64,000 nucleotides of DNA from the NCBI GenBank assembly GCA_050246915.1, contig JBFWVD010000026.1, positions 1 to 64,000 of the forward strand, given 5' to 3'. Origin of the DNA: JBFWVD01 sp050246915 (lineage in GTDB: Bacteria; Actinomycetota; Acidimicrobiia; Acidimicrobiales; Ilumatobacteraceae). The notes under the pieces were generated by a model. That model searched no databases. It was not told the origin of the DNA and saw nothing but the letters and a program-made list of their open reading frames with translations. The position numbers and the translations under genes were made by a program. Numbering within the stretch: the stretch's first letter is position 1; each line of letters starts with the position of its first letter. This document shows positions 8,322 through 17,134 of the stretch, in pieces.

Positions 8322-8854
8322 GCAACAAGATGACCCGTCGGTTGGCTTGGGGGGCGATGGCCCTCATCGCTCTGGTCGTGTTCGTCATCGGTGCCTCGCG
8401 CAGCGGCGATGCTCGTACCAACACCGAGCGCATCGACTCATTGGCCAAGGAGATGCGCTGCCTCCAGTGCGCCGGTGAGACGGTGTTCGAGTCGCGCGCC
8501 TCGTTCGCCGAGAACGTGAAGAACGAGATCGCCAAGTTGGTGGCGGAGGGACGCACCGACGCCGAGGTGCGGGCCACGTTGGTTGCCGAACAGGGCGAGC
8601 AGATCCTGATGCTCCCGAACGCCGAAGGCTCCAACTCGCTGTTGTGGGTGCTGCCCATCATGGTGCTGGTGTGCGGTGGCGCCGGGTTGTTCTTGACCTT
8701 CCGGCGATGGGCGGCGGAGTCGGCCATGACGCCGACCCCGACCGACAGCGATCGTGCGCTGGTCGACGCCGCGCTGCGCGAGGGTTGGGTCGGCGACGAC
8801 ACCGGCACCGAATCGAGCGACTCGCATCCGGTGAACGTGGAGGGCGATTCGTGA
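8318..8854 (+). CDS. ccmH: Cytochrome c maturation protein CcmH
   Basis: 178 residues. An N-terminal anchor (about 9-26), then the CcmH/NrfF helical domain with the redox motif RCLQC, followed by a second transmembrane helix (about 107-128). CcmH resolves the apocytochrome-CcmG disulfide and forms the heme lyase with CcmF. GTG start overlapping the ccmG stop, and GTGA overlap with the next gene. Confidence 0.93.
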   Translation: MSNKMTRRLAWGAMALIALVVFVIGASRSGDARTNTERIDSLAKEMRCLQCAGETVFESRASFAENVKNEIAKLVAEGRTDAEVRATLVAEQGEQILMLPNAEGSNSLLWVLPIMVLVCGGAGLFLTFRRWAAESAMTPTPTDSDRALVDAALREGWVGDDTGTESSDSHPVNVEGDS

Positions 8855-10176
8855 CCGATTTCGTCGCCCGTGAAGCTCTCGAGGGGGAACGTCAATTCCT
8901 CTTGCAGTCCCTCGCCGATCTCGAGCGTGAGTATGCCGCTGGCGATCTCGACGACAGGGACTATCGCGAGTTGAAGGATGAGTACACGGCCCGTGCAGCC
9001 GCGGTCCTCCACACCATCGACCGCTTCGATCGAGGCGAGATCGATGATGATGTCGATGCCGTCGGCACCGCTGCGGCGCCCAACGCTCCAGTCACGGCGG
9101 CCGTCCCTGGCAAGGCGTCGCGCATCAACGGCTGGCTGGTGGTGGCGGTCGTAGCGCTCGTCGGTGTGCTCGTGGGGGTGATCGTCTCCCGATCGGCCTC
9201 GACGCGGTTACCCAACGACACGCTCACCGGTGGCATCGCCGAATCGACGGCCAGCTTGCTGGTCGACGCGAGATCCCAGATGGGCACCGACTCGGCCAAG
9301 GCCATCGCCAGCTTCGACAAGGTCCTCAAGATCGATCCCGAGAACGAAGAAGCCCTGACCTACAAAGGCTGGGTGCTGGTGACACAAGCGCTGTCGGACG
9401 GAGACACGGCCAAGATCGATCAGGGTCGTGCGCTGCTCGATCAGGCGATCGCCACGACACCTGACTACCCCGACGCCCACGTGTTCCGCGGCATCCTCGC
9501 CTATCGCATCGACAACGATGCCAAGACGGCGGTCGCCCAGTTCGACGCGTTCTACGCGCTCGCCGACCCGCCGCCGCAGTTGGCGTCCATGGTCGCCGGC
9601 GTCGATGGTGAGGCCCGCGCGGCGGCGGGATTGAAGCCGCGCGAGGGAGTGGTGGAAGGCGGTACGTCGGTGGCGCTCGAGGCATTGCTGCTCGAGGTGT
9701 GCCCCGACATCTCGACAGATGCCAAGACGACCTTGGAGTTCTACGGCGCCAAGCTCGAGGCCAACCCCAACGATGCCGGTGCTCTGACGTGTCGTGGCTT
9801 CGTGTTGTATCGCTTCGGGTTGCAGGCCAGCGATCTCTCGCCGGCAGTTGCGGCCGATTCGAAGGCCAAGGGCATCGCTGCCCTCGACGCTGCGGTGCTC
9901 GCCGATCCGAAGAACCTGGCCGCTCGACTCCTGCGTGGCGTCGTCGGCAATGTCGAGGGCTTCGAACCCAACAAGGTGCTCATCGATTTCGACGCCTATT
10001 ACGCCGTGCCCGGCCGACCGGCCCGACTCGATGAGTTGGCGCGCGGCTTCGACAACGACGCTCGCATCAGTGCGGGACTCGAGCCGCGTGCCGATGGGGC
10101 CACGCCGTCGCCGACGACGGTTCCCGCGTCGACGACCGCACCAGGGGCGACGAGCGCTCCCACCTCAGCCGGCTGA
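8851..10176 (+). CDS. ccmI: CcmI-like TPR protein of cytochrome c maturation
   Basis: 441 residues. An N-terminal soluble segment (LEREYAAGDLDDRDYRELKDEY) matches the conserved start of CcmI/CycH proteins, then one transmembrane helix (about 95-112), then an external region with TPR-like repeats and an Ala/Thr/Pro tail. CcmI holds apocytochromes for the CcmFH lyase. The usual first N-terminal helix of CcmI is supplied here by CcmH, which carries a second helix, so the split is shifted relative to proteobacterial CcmI. Last gene of the operon. Confidence 0.85.
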   Translation: MTDFVAREALEGERQFLLQSLADLEREYAAGDLDDRDYRELKDEYTARAAAVLHTIDRFDRGEIDDDVDAVGTAAAPNAPVTAAVPGKASRINGWLVVAVVALVGVLVGVIVSRSASTRLPNDTLTGGIAESTASLLVDARSQMGTDSAKAIASFDKVLKIDPENEEALTYKGWVLVTQALSDGDTAKIDQGRALLDQAIATTPDYPDAHVFRGILAYRIDNDAKTAVAQFDAFYALADPPPQLASMVAGVDGEARAAAGLKPREGVVEGGTSVALEALLLEVCPDISTDAKTTLEFYGAKLEANPNDAGALTCRGFVLYRFGLQASDLSPAVAADSKAKGIAALDAAVLADPKNLAARLLRGVVGNVEGFEPNKVLIDFDAYYAVPGRPARLDELARGFDNDARISAGLEPRADGATPSPTTVPASTTAPGATSAPTSAG

Positions 10177-10193
10177 GCCTGTCGCTGTCGGCG

Positions 10194-10661
10194 TCAATCT
10201 TCCTTGCCTGGCGGGGCAATGGCGTGGGCCGAGACGCACACGCCTTCGATCCGCTCGATGGCCCACGTTGCCCCCTTGCGATAGTCGGGAACACCGCGGA
10301 CCTCCAGACCGCGACGCTCGAGTGCCTGCATGACCTCGGGGATCACGTCCCCGTGGCTGCACAGGACCGCATCGTCCTCGAGATCGTCGATCAGGTCGAG
10401 CACTGCCTCGAAGGGCGCTCCTTCGGCCAGCGCCGCGGTTGGTTCGATGGTGAGGTGGAGTGCGTGGGCCAGCGGTTCGACCGTCTGGACGCAACGGACA
10501 TATGGGCTCGACAGCACCCGCACGATTGGATGGGTACCGAAGATGCGGGCGATCTCCCTGGCCTGGTCGGCTCCCTTGTTGACCAGCGGGCGCTGATCGT
10601 CGGGCCCGACCCAGTCGTGACGGCTACCGGCCTTGGCGTGACGGATGAGGAACACGGTCAT
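10194..10661 (-). CDS. SixA-type phosphohistidine phosphatase
   Basis: 155-residue histidine phosphatase superfamily protein. The catalytic motif is RHAKAGSR near the N-terminus, and SHGDVIPE carries the second histidine. RHAK rather than RHGE, together with the short length, points to the SixA subgroup, which removes phosphate from phosphohistidine. The start ATG at 10661 lies three residues before the first strand; a longer frame upstream would run into the divergent oxidoreductase promoter. Convergent with the ccm operon, only 17 bases away. Confidence 0.87.
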   Translation of the reverse strand: MTVFLIRHAKAGSRHDWVGPDDQRPLVNKGADQAREIARIFGTHPIVRVLSSPYVRCVQTVEPLAHALHLTIEPTAALAEGAPFEAVLDLIDDLEDDAVLCSHGDVIPEVMQALERRGLEVRGVPDYRKGATWAIERIEGVCVSAHAIAPPGKED

Positions 10662-10779
10662 GAGCGCACCCGCTTTCGTGGAGCCCGGGGGTCGGCTCCG
10701 CCACCGGTGCCACCTTACGGTCTCCTCACGGACGGTGAGAGAGGCACGAAGTCCCCACGTCAGACGGCAGACTTGTGCC

Positions 10780-11385
10780 ATGGGGTTCTTCGACCGCAAT
10801 CGTGAGCAAGTCGCCGCCAAGGGATACGACCCGAGCCGCCTTCCGCCTGGCCAGTACCTGACCGATCGCTTTCCGGTGTTGCATGTCGGCGACGTGCCCA
10901 CCTACGCACCAGGTGAGTGGAACATGACCGTCGGCGGGCTCGTCGAGTCGCCGTTCACGCTCGACTTCGACGAGCTCACCGCCTTGCCGTCGGTCAGGTT
11001 GACCACCGACATCCACTGCGTCACCAAATGGTCGAAGTTCGACACGGTGTGGACCGGGGTGCGCGTCGTCGATCTGCTCGAGCGTGCCGGCGTGAAGCCA
11101 GAAGCCACGCATGTCATGGGCCACGCTGAGTTCGGCTACACCGCCAATGTTCCGCTCGAGGACCTGATGCGCCCCGAGTCGATGGTGGTGTACGCCTACG
11201 ACGATGCGCCGATCGAGCCGATCCACGGAGGGCCGGTCCGTCTGCTCGTCCCGAACCTGTACTTCTGGAAATCACCGAAGTGGTTGCGAGGCCTCGAGCT
11301 GATCAATGGCGATCGCCCCGGGTTCTGGGAGCGCAACGGCTACCACATGTATGGCGATCCGTTCCTGGAGCAGCGCTTCTGGTGA
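10780..11385 (+). CDS. Sulfite oxidase-like molybdopterin oxidoreductase
   Basis: 201 residues, a single molybdopterin-binding domain of the sulfite oxidase/MsrP superfamily. The molybdenum-ligand cysteine is Cys80 in DIHCVTKW. Later motifs GGPVRLLVPNLYFWKSPKW and FWERNGYH are typical of this small actinobacterial group. No signal peptide is present, so it should be cytoplasmic, unlike MsrP. The ATG at 10780 was chosen because the conserved FFDRNRE segment starts at once. Substrate unknown. Confidence 0.9.
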   Translation: MGFFDRNREQVAAKGYDPSRLPPGQYLTDRFPVLHVGDVPTYAPGEWNMTVGGLVESPFTLDFDELTALPSVRLTTDIHCVTKWSKFDTVWTGVRVVDLLERAGVKPEATHVMGHAEFGYTANVPLEDLMRPESMVVYAYDDAPIEPIHGGPVRLLVPNLYFWKSPKWLRGLELINGDRPGFWERNGYHMYGDPFLEQRFW

Positions 11386-11418
11386 GAAGCTTTGTCGAGC
11401 ACGAGCAAGGGGGCGACC

Positions 11419-11739
11419 ATGGCGGTTTGGGAGTACGAGTACGTCCAGGTGAACACCAACGACATGGCCTCGCGCAGGGCGATGCTCGACAACCTCGGCT
11501 CGTTGGGATGGGAGGTGTGCGGATGGGCCTCAGTGGATCGCACCATCGGTCTCAATGCGTTTGTCGCGATCATGAAACGCCAAGCCAAGGAGTACCTGCA
11601 TCCGAACCCACCAGCGACGGGCTGGCACAAGGACCCATCAGACCGGCACGAGATGCGGTTCTTCGACGGAGTTCGTTGGACGGAGCACATCAGCGACGCC
11701 GGGGTTCAGGGAACGGACTATCCGACGGTTCGTGCGTAG
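11419..11739 (+). CDS. DUF2510-like C-terminal domain protein
   Basis: 106 residues from the ATG at 11419, which has AAGGGGGCG upstream; a start at 11392 would add nine residues. The N-terminal half (AVWEYEYVQVNTND...LGSLGWEV) resembles short domains of the DUF4177 type. The C-terminal segment GWHKDPSDRHEMRFFDG-VRWTEHIS is the DUF2510 signature, often found in actinobacterial membrane or signalling proteins. No transmembrane helix is present. It lies just downstream of the molybdopterin enzyme. Function unknown. Confidence 0.82.
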   Translation: MAVWEYEYVQVNTNDMASRRAMLDNLGSLGWEVCGWASVDRTIGLNAFVAIMKRQAKEYLHPNPPATGWHKDPSDRHEMRFFDGVRWTEHISDAGVQGTDYPTVRA

Positions 11740-11786
11740 TCCGAATCTCACTCGCTGTGCGACGGGGTCTGCGAGTCCCGATGGGT

Positions 11787-12671
11787 TCAGCCCGTGAAGA
11801 CCCAGGGCTCGCGAGGCAGCAGCGCCGGATCGAAACGTGTCAATAGATCTTGCATCGTCACGCGCTCGCCGGGTGTCGCCATGCCGAGGCTCGCGGCCAG
11901 CAGCCGACGCATCTCGTCCGGATCGCGATCGGCCAACGTCACCGAACCGTGCCGTTTGGCGAGTCGCTCGCCGTCGGGGCCGAGCACCAGCGGAACATGG
12001 GCATAGGCGGGAATGGGGAGACCCAGCACTTCGGCGAGGTGGATCTGCCGAGGCGCCGACGGAGCCAGATCATCGCCCCGAACCACATGGGTGACCCCTT
12101 GCGCGGCGTCGTCGACCACCACCGCGAGGTTGTAGGCGAAGGTGCCGTCGTTTCGACGTAGTACCAGATCGTCGATGGGGGCGCTGACTGCTCCGAGTAG
12201 CTCATCGACGAACGACCCTTCCGTCTCGTCGGTGCGCAGTCGCAACGCTGCCGGCCTCCCTCGTGTTCGGCGTTCGGCGATCTGCGCATTGGACAGATAG
12301 CGACAGGTGCCGGGATAGGCGCCGGGGAGCGTGGCGCTGTTCGGTGCTGATGACGCAGCGGCGATCTCAGCCCGCGTGCAGAAGCACTCGTACACCAACC
12401 CCTTGTCGCGCAGTTGCTCGACCGCGGCGGAGTACTGCGCCGTGCGTTCGCTCTGTCGCACGACCGGCCCGTCCCAGTCGAGCCCGATGGCGCGCAGATC
12501 ATCGAGTTGTTGCTGTTCGTGCTCGACCCTCGACACGATCTGATCGAGATCCTCCATGCGGATGAGGAACTGTTCGCCACGGCTACGAGCGAACAGCCAC
12601 GCCAGCATCGCGGTGCGGAGGTTGCCGAGGTGCAAGCGACCAGTGGGGGAGGGCGCGAAGCGTCCGGTCAT
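11787..12671 (-). CDS. gluQ: Glutamyl-Q tRNA(Asp) synthetase
   Basis: 294 residues, close to the usual length of GluQ-RS. HIGH-type signature in SPTGRLHLGNLR and the KMSKS-equivalent LAKRHGSV. The zinc site CFCTRAE followed by YPGTC separates it from full-length GltX, as does the missing anticodon-binding domain. The enzyme glutamylates queuosine at position 34 of tRNA(Asp); a few such paralogues have other substrates. Downstream in the same direction as the cysteine desulfurase gene, ten bases apart. Confidence 0.92.
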   Translation of the reverse strand: MTGRFAPSPTGRLHLGNLRTAMLAWLFARSRGEQFLIRMEDLDQIVSRVEHEQQQLDDLRAIGLDWDGPVVRQSERTAQYSAAVEQLRDKGLVYECFCTRAEIAAASSAPNSATLPGAYPGTCRYLSNAQIAERRTRGRPAALRLRTDETEGSFVDELLGAVSAPIDDLVLRRNDGTFAYNLAVVVDDAAQGVTHVVRGDDLAPSAPRQIHLAEVLGLPIPAYAHVPLVLGPDGERLAKRHGSVTLADRDPDEMRRLLAASLGMATPGERVTMQDLLTRFDPALLPREPWVFTG

Positions 12672-12681
12672 CGCAGCACGG

Positions 12682-13791
12682 TCATGAGCCGGCGAGGGAC
12701 CGCAGATAGCTGATCACCTCGGGGAGCGCCCCGGCCAAGCGGTCGATGTCGGCGTCGCTGGTGGACCATCCGACGCTGAGCCGCAAACTGTGATGGGCGT
12801 CAATTCCCATTGCTTCGAGCACCGGTGAGGGCAGCAGGTCCTCCGAGGAGCAGGCGCTTCCGGAGTGGGCGGCGATGCCTCGTTGATCGAGCCCGAGCAG
12901 CACGCCTTGGGGTTCCACGCCGGCGATGGTGACGCACGTGATGTGGGGGAGTCGATCGGCTCGGTCTCCCAGCACCACGACGCCATCGATGCCCGACGCG
13001 ATGGCGGCGATGCGATCGCTGAGCGCTCGCTCGCGCTCGGGGTCGATGACTGCGCCGTTGCACGCCGCCGCCCAGCCGATCGCACCGAGCACGTTCTCGA
13101 GACCCGCTCGTCGGGCACGCTCTTGATCGCCACCGACGATCAACGGCCGCAAGCGGATGCCCCGACGCACCAGCAACGCCCCGATGCCCGCCGGGCCACC
13201 CATCTTGTGGGCGCTCACGCTCATCAGGTCTGCACCGAGCGCGTCGAAGTCGATCGGGACGTGCCCAGCGGCCTGAGCCGCATCGACGTGGACCAACACG
13301 CCGCGCTCACGGCAGGCCTCGATGACGCGGTGGATGGGCTGCAAGGTGCCCACCTCGTGGTTGCCCCATTGCACGTGCACCATGGCGGTGTCGGCGTTGA
13401 TCGCCGACAACACTTCGTCGACATCGACCTGACCTTGCGAGTTGCATCCGACGATCGTCACGGCGGTGGAGAACTGCTCGGCGCTGCGCCGCACCGCCGA
13501 GTGCTCGATGGCCGTGATCACCTGGTGATCGCCGATGGCAGCGCCACCCCAACACGCCGATGCGATGGCTTCGGTGGCTCCGGAGGTGAACACCACCGAT
13601 CGCGATGCCGCTCCGAAGAATGCGGCGATCTGTGATCGCGCGTGCTCGAGCTGTGCCCGCACTGCCATGGCGGAGGAATGGATTCGGCCGGGATCGCCGG
13701 TCACGTCATCGAGGAGCCACTCCTGCATCGCTGAGCGCGCGGCGCCCCGCAACGGCGAGGTGGACGCGTGGTCGAGATAGGCGACCGACAT
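12682..13791 (-). CDS. Cysteine desulfurase (NifS/IscS family)
   Basis: 369 residues. Class V PLP enzyme: PLP lysine Lys196 in SVSAHKMGG, substrate-site HVDAAQAAGH, and the catalytic cysteine loop HSGSACSSED near the C-terminus. It provides persulfide sulfur for Fe-S clusters or tRNA thiolation. The upstream neighbour, seven bases away on the same strand, is a SufR-like Fe-S regulator, and Mrp is divergent, so a role in Fe-S assembly is likely. No scaffold gene (SufU, NifU or IscU) is in the window. Confidence 0.93.
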   Translation of the reverse strand: MSVAYLDHASTSPLRGAARSAMQEWLLDDVTGDPGRIHSSAMAVRAQLEHARSQIAAFFGAASRSVVFTSGATEAIASACWGGAAIGDHQVITAIEHSAVRRSAEQFSTAVTIVGCNSQGQVDVDEVLSAINADTAMVHVQWGNHEVGTLQPIHRVIEACRERGVLVHVDAAQAAGHVPIDFDALGADLMSVSAHKMGGPAGIGALLVRRGIRLRPLIVGGDQERARRAGLENVLGAIGWAAACNGAVIDPERERALSDRIAAIASGIDGVVVLGDRADRLPHITCVTIAGVEPQGVLLGLDQRGIAAHSGSACSSEDLLPSPVLEAMGIDAHHSLRLSVGWSTSDADIDRLAGALPEVISYLRSLAGS

Positions 13792-13798
13792 CAGCTGC

Positions 13799-14533
13799 TC
13801 AGACGAACGAGGTGACGCACACGTCGTTGCCCTGAGGACGAGAACCCTCGTTGGTCAACATCGCTTCGCCGTACAGCGCCGTCAACATCCCTTTCACCAT
13901 GCCCCGGTCGACGGCGCAGATGACCGGATGCTCGATGGCCATGTCGCCGAAGGGGCAATGGTTGGAGATGATGCGCAGTTGGTTGCCACGCTTTTCGGTG
14001 TGGGCGGCGAACCCATGAGCGGTGAGGGCGTCGGCCACCGCGTGCAACGCAGTGCGGAACGAGCGCTGGGCGCCTTCGGCACTCATTGCCGAGGCCATGG
14101 CCTGTCCGTACTCGGAGCCGACTTCCTCAGCCATCTTCTGCGCCTCATCGGGCGGAAGCATGGCCAGTGCCCGGCCCAGCAAGGTGAGCACCAGATCGTC
14201 GGTCTTCACCGGCATCTCCAGCGATACCTCGGCAGCGAGATGGCGATAGCGCTTGGCCGGTCGACCGGCCCCAGAACGCTCGGCCTTGTCGACCTCGACG
14301 TCGAGATACCCACCGGCAGCGAGCTTCTCGAGATGATGTCGCGCGACGTTGGCGTGCAACCCGAACTGATCGGCCACCATCGCCGCGGTGACGCCCTCGG
14401 GATGAGTGTGGGCGAAGAGATAGATCTCCCGCCGGGTCGAATCGCCGAAGGCGTTGGTGATGGCGCTGACCGCGGCCGAGAACTCGCCCGGGCTCAGTGG
14501 CCCGGAGTTCCGAGAGGTGCTCGCCGATGACAC
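13799..14533 (-). CDS. sufR: SufR-type Fe-S cluster transcription regulator
   Basis: 244 residues from a GTG. The N-terminal winged helix (STRREIYLFAH, GLHANVARHHLEKL) belongs to the DeoR/ArsR-like SufR group. The C-terminal half carries NHCPFGD and VICAVDRG, spaced as C-x12-C, and a third cysteine in DVCVT near the end. Three cysteines with the first pair at x12 match the mycobacterial SufR (Rv1460) arrangement, which binds a cluster and represses Fe-S assembly genes. It heads a transcript with the cysteine desulfurase and is divergent from mrp, so both are likely targets. Confidence 0.85.
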   Translation of the reverse strand: MSSASTSRNSGPLSPGEFSAAVSAITNAFGDSTRREIYLFAHTHPEGVTAAMVADQFGLHANVARHHLEKLAAGGYLDVEVDKAERSGAGRPAKRYRHLAAEVSLEMPVKTDDLVLTLLGRALAMLPPDEAQKMAEEVGSEYGQAMASAMSAEGAQRSFRTALHAVADALTAHGFAAHTEKRGNQLRIISNHCPFGDMAIEHPVICAVDRGMVKGMLTALYGEAMLTNEGSRPQGNDVCVTSFV

Positions 14534-14623
14534 GTCGGTAATATACCTATCTGCGTAGTGGAAATGCCCGCCTGGCCGGATGGTCGGTCGGGCGCGCTAC
14601 GGCCCCAGCTCACAGGAGACCCC

Positions 14624-15766
14624 ATGTCGCTCAGCGAAGCCCAGATCATCGACGCGCTCCGGCCTGTGGAAGATCCGGAGTTGCACCGCTCCATCGTCGA
14701 TCTGGGCATGGTGAAGCAGGTCGCCATCAAGAGGGGCAAGGTGGCCATCGTGGTGGCGCTCACCGTCGCCGGCTGCCCGCTCCGCAACGAGATCACCAAT
14801 CGGGTCACCGGCGCCGTCAAGGCGCTGCCCGGCGTCGACGAAGTGAAGCTCGACTTCACCGTCATGACCGAAGAGGAGCGCGCCGCGGTGCGTACGTTGA
14901 TCCACGGGAGCCCTGGCGCCTCGGCCGGATCGCAACAAGCCCACGGCCATGCCGAGGGTCGCGAGATCCCCTTCGCCAAGCCGGGCAGCAAGACCCGCCC
15001 GCTGCTCATCGCCTCGGGCAAAGGTGGCGTGGGCAAGTCGTCGGTCACCACGAACCTGGCGGTCGCACTGGCCCAGCGCGGCCACTCGGTGGGCATCATC
15101 GACGCCGACGTCTACGGCTTCTCGATCCCTCGGATGCTCGGTGCCGATCGGGATCCGGTGGTCATCGACGGCATGTTGCTCCCGCCGGAGTCCTATGGCG
15201 TTCGCTGCATCTCCATGGGCTACTTCGTGCCCGACGGTCAGGCCGTGATCTGGCGCGGACCCATGCTGCACAAGGCCCTCGAGCAATTCCTCACCGACGT
15301 GTACTGGGACGAGCCCGACTTCCTCCTCATCGACATGCCCCCGGGTACTGGTGACATCGCACTGTCGCTGTCGCAGTATCTGCCCCGCGCCGAGGTGTAC
15401 GTGGTCACCACACCGCAAGCCGCAGCGCAGAAGGTGGCCCGACTGTCGGCGGCCATGGCCGAGAAGGTCCACATGGACGTCAAGGGCGTCATCGAGAACA
15501 TGAGCTGGTTCACCGGCGACGACGGCAAGCGCTACGAGATCTTCGGTGCCGGCGGCGGCCAAGAGTTGGCCGACTCGATCAACGTGCCACTGCTCGGACA
15601 GATCCCGCTGCTGCCGCAGCTGCGTGACGGCGGCGACACCGGTCGACCCATCACCGCGGTCGATCCGGAGAGCGAAGTGGCCGGTGCGTTCCGGGCCATC
15701 GCCGAGCGCATCGCTGTCGAACTCAGGCCCAAGCGGGTGTACAACCCGGCCCTCACCATCTCGTGA
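14624..15766 (+). CDS. mrp: Mrp/NBP35-type Fe-S cluster carrier ATPase
   Basis: 380 residues. N-terminal MIP18/DUF59 domain (about 1-90, with AGCPLR), a linker, then a deviant Walker A P-loop SGKGGVGKSSVTTNLA and the ParA/MinD-like fold. The C-terminal CxxC seen in many Mrp proteins (ENMSxF...CPHC) is absent: the region reads ENMSWFTGDDGKRYEIFG. This is common in actinobacterial Mrp. The ATG at 14624 has CAGGAG upstream. Divergent from sufR across a 90-base region that holds the short palindrome GGTA-ATA-TACC. Confidence 0.93.
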   Translation: MSLSEAQIIDALRPVEDPELHRSIVDLGMVKQVAIKRGKVAIVVALTVAGCPLRNEITNRVTGAVKALPGVDEVKLDFTVMTEEERAAVRTLIHGSPGASAGSQQAHGHAEGREIPFAKPGSKTRPLLIASGKGGVGKSSVTTNLAVALAQRGHSVGIIDADVYGFSIPRMLGADRDPVVIDGMLLPPESYGVRCISMGYFVPDGQAVIWRGPMLHKALEQFLTDVYWDEPDFLLIDMPPGTGDIALSLSQYLPRAEVYVVTTPQAAAQKVARLSAAMAEKVHMDVKGVIENMSWFTGDDGKRYEIFGAGGGQELADSINVPLLGQIPLLPQLRDGGDTGRPITAVDPESEVAGAFRAIAERIAVELRPKRVYNPALTIS

Positions 15767-15781
15767 CTGCCGTCCGCTTGG

Positions 15782-15813
15782 CCCGAGGTTTGGCCGTTTG
15801 TTGCCGCGTGGCG
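15782..15813 (+). repeat. Dispersed extragenic repeat, copy 1 (half element)
   Basis: 32-base segment starting CCCGAGGTTTGGCCG and ending TGCCGCGTGGCG. The same 32 bases occur at 38439-38470 with three mismatches. Here the inverted right arm present in copy 2 is missing. It lies directly after the mrp stop. A second hairpin, CCGAAC-gtcgcg-GTTCGG, follows at about 15828-15845 and may end mrp transcription. Confidence 0.7.
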
Positions 15814-15928
15814 GTACAAAGCGACCGAACGTCGCGGTTCGGGGCCGGACCCGCCTGAGCCTCGATCGCCCGTCTAGCCTGTCCCTGTCACGGCCCAGTG
15901 GCCGTCCCCGACCTCGAGGAGCACATTC

Positions 15929-16162
15929 GTGGATCTACGCATCGGCATGAGCAACGTTGCCCGAGAGCTGGTGGTTGACCTGGCGGACGAGACCGATCGG
16001 GACAAGCTCCAAGCCGACCTGCTCGGTCAACTCAATCAGGAGACCGGCACGCTGCGTCTGGTCGACCGAAAGGGCAAGATCATCATCGTGCCCACCTCCA
16101 AGGTGGCCTACCTGGAGATCGGTGCGGCGGATTCCGATCGCCGCATCGGCTTCGGCGGCTGA
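15929..16162 (+). CDS. DUF3107 family protein
   Basis: 77 residues starting from a GTG. The sequence DLRIGMSNVARELVVDL and the C-terminal KIIIVPTSKVAYLEIG match the small actinobacterial DUF3107 family (TB9.4-like). Function is unknown. The family starts with a strand that measures a metabolite- or nucleic-acid-like surface, but no ligand is established. It sits between mrp and the ATPase pair on the same strand, 18 bases before the next start. Confidence 0.88.
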   Translation: MDLRIGMSNVARELVVDLADETDRDKLQADLLGQLNQETGTLRLVDRKGKIIIVPTSKVAYLEIGAADSDRRIGFGG

Positions 16163-16180
16163 GCCCCATCCGGGGCCAAC

Positions 16181-17131
16181 GTGATGGCCCTCCTCGACCG
16201 GCGCTTGCTGTTCGTCACCGGGAAAGGTGGCGTGGGGAAGACGACGGTCGCTGCCGCGCTTGCGCTCGAAGCGGCGCGCCAAGGCAAGCGGACGCTGATC
16301 TGTGAGGCCGACTCGTCGGGCAACCTGAGCGCGAGCCTCGAGACCGGACCGCTCGGCTTCGAGCCGCGCAAGGTGCGCGACGGCCTCGTAGCGATGGCCA
16401 TGGACACCGAGGAATCGCTGAAGGAGTACCTCAAGCTCCAACTGCGCATCCCGCTGTTGGCCCGCATCGGGCCGCTCGCCCACACGTTCGACTTCCTGGC
16501 CAACGCCGCGCCGGGCGTGCGCGAACTGCTCACCGTCGGCAAGGTGTGCTGGGAGGTCAAGGAGCGCCACTACGACCTCGTCGTCGTGGACGCCGCGGCG
16601 ACCGGGCACATCATCGGGCAGCTCGACGCACCACGGTCGATCAACGGTCTGGTCCAAGTGGGTCTGGTGCGCAACCAGACGCGTTGGATGCTCGATCTCC
16701 TCGACGACGAAGCGACCACCGGGGTGGTCGTTGTCACGACGCCCGAGGAGATGCCGGTGGTGGAGAGCGTCGAGTTGGTGGATCGCCTCGGACGCGAGAC
16801 CAATGTCTCGCTGGCCGCGGTGGTGGTGAACCGTGCGTTGCCCGAGTTGTTCACCCGCGACGACGCGGCGCTGTTCGATGTGATCTCGTCGGGTCCAGCA
16901 GCCGAGACGTTGCGCGCCGGGGTGGGGAGCGGCGCCGAGTCGCTCATCACGGCCGCTCATCTCTCGCAGGTCCGGCGTCGCTCTCAGGCCGAGCATCTCG
17001 AGCGACTGCGCGAGGGTCTCGAGACGCTGGGTGCTGACGTGCCGATCATGTTCGTGCCCGAACTCTTCGCCCGGCTGCAGGGCATGCGGGCCACGGCCAC
17101 CATCGCCGATCGTCTGGCGGAGGAGTTGTGA
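16181..17131 (+). CDS. ArsA-like anion-transporting ATPase, first of a pair
   Basis: 316 residues from the GTG at 16181 (an ATG follows at 16184). Deviant Walker A VTGKGGVGKTTVAAA and the DAAATGH switch are visible. It is the shorter partner of a tandem pair similar in order to mycobacterial Rv3679/Rv3680. Such pairs resemble the eukaryotic Get3/ArsA fold, but no arsenite cysteines or membrane partner ArsB are present. A role in delivering membrane proteins, or another ATP-driven role at the membrane, is only inferred. The next gene starts three bases after its stop. Confidence 0.88.
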   Translation: MMALLDRRLLFVTGKGGVGKTTVAAALALEAARQGKRTLICEADSSGNLSASLETGPLGFEPRKVRDGLVAMAMDTEESLKEYLKLQLRIPLLARIGPLAHTFDFLANAAPGVRELLTVGKVCWEVKERHYDLVVVDAAATGHIIGQLDAPRSINGLVQVGLVRNQTRWMLDLLDDEATTGVVVVTTPEEMPVVESVELVDRLGRETNVSLAAVVVNRALPELFTRDDAALFDVISSGPAAETLRAGVGSGAESLITAAHLSQVRRRSQAEHLERLREGLETLGADVPIMFVPELFARLQGMRATATIADRLAEEL

Positions 17132-17134
17132 GCC

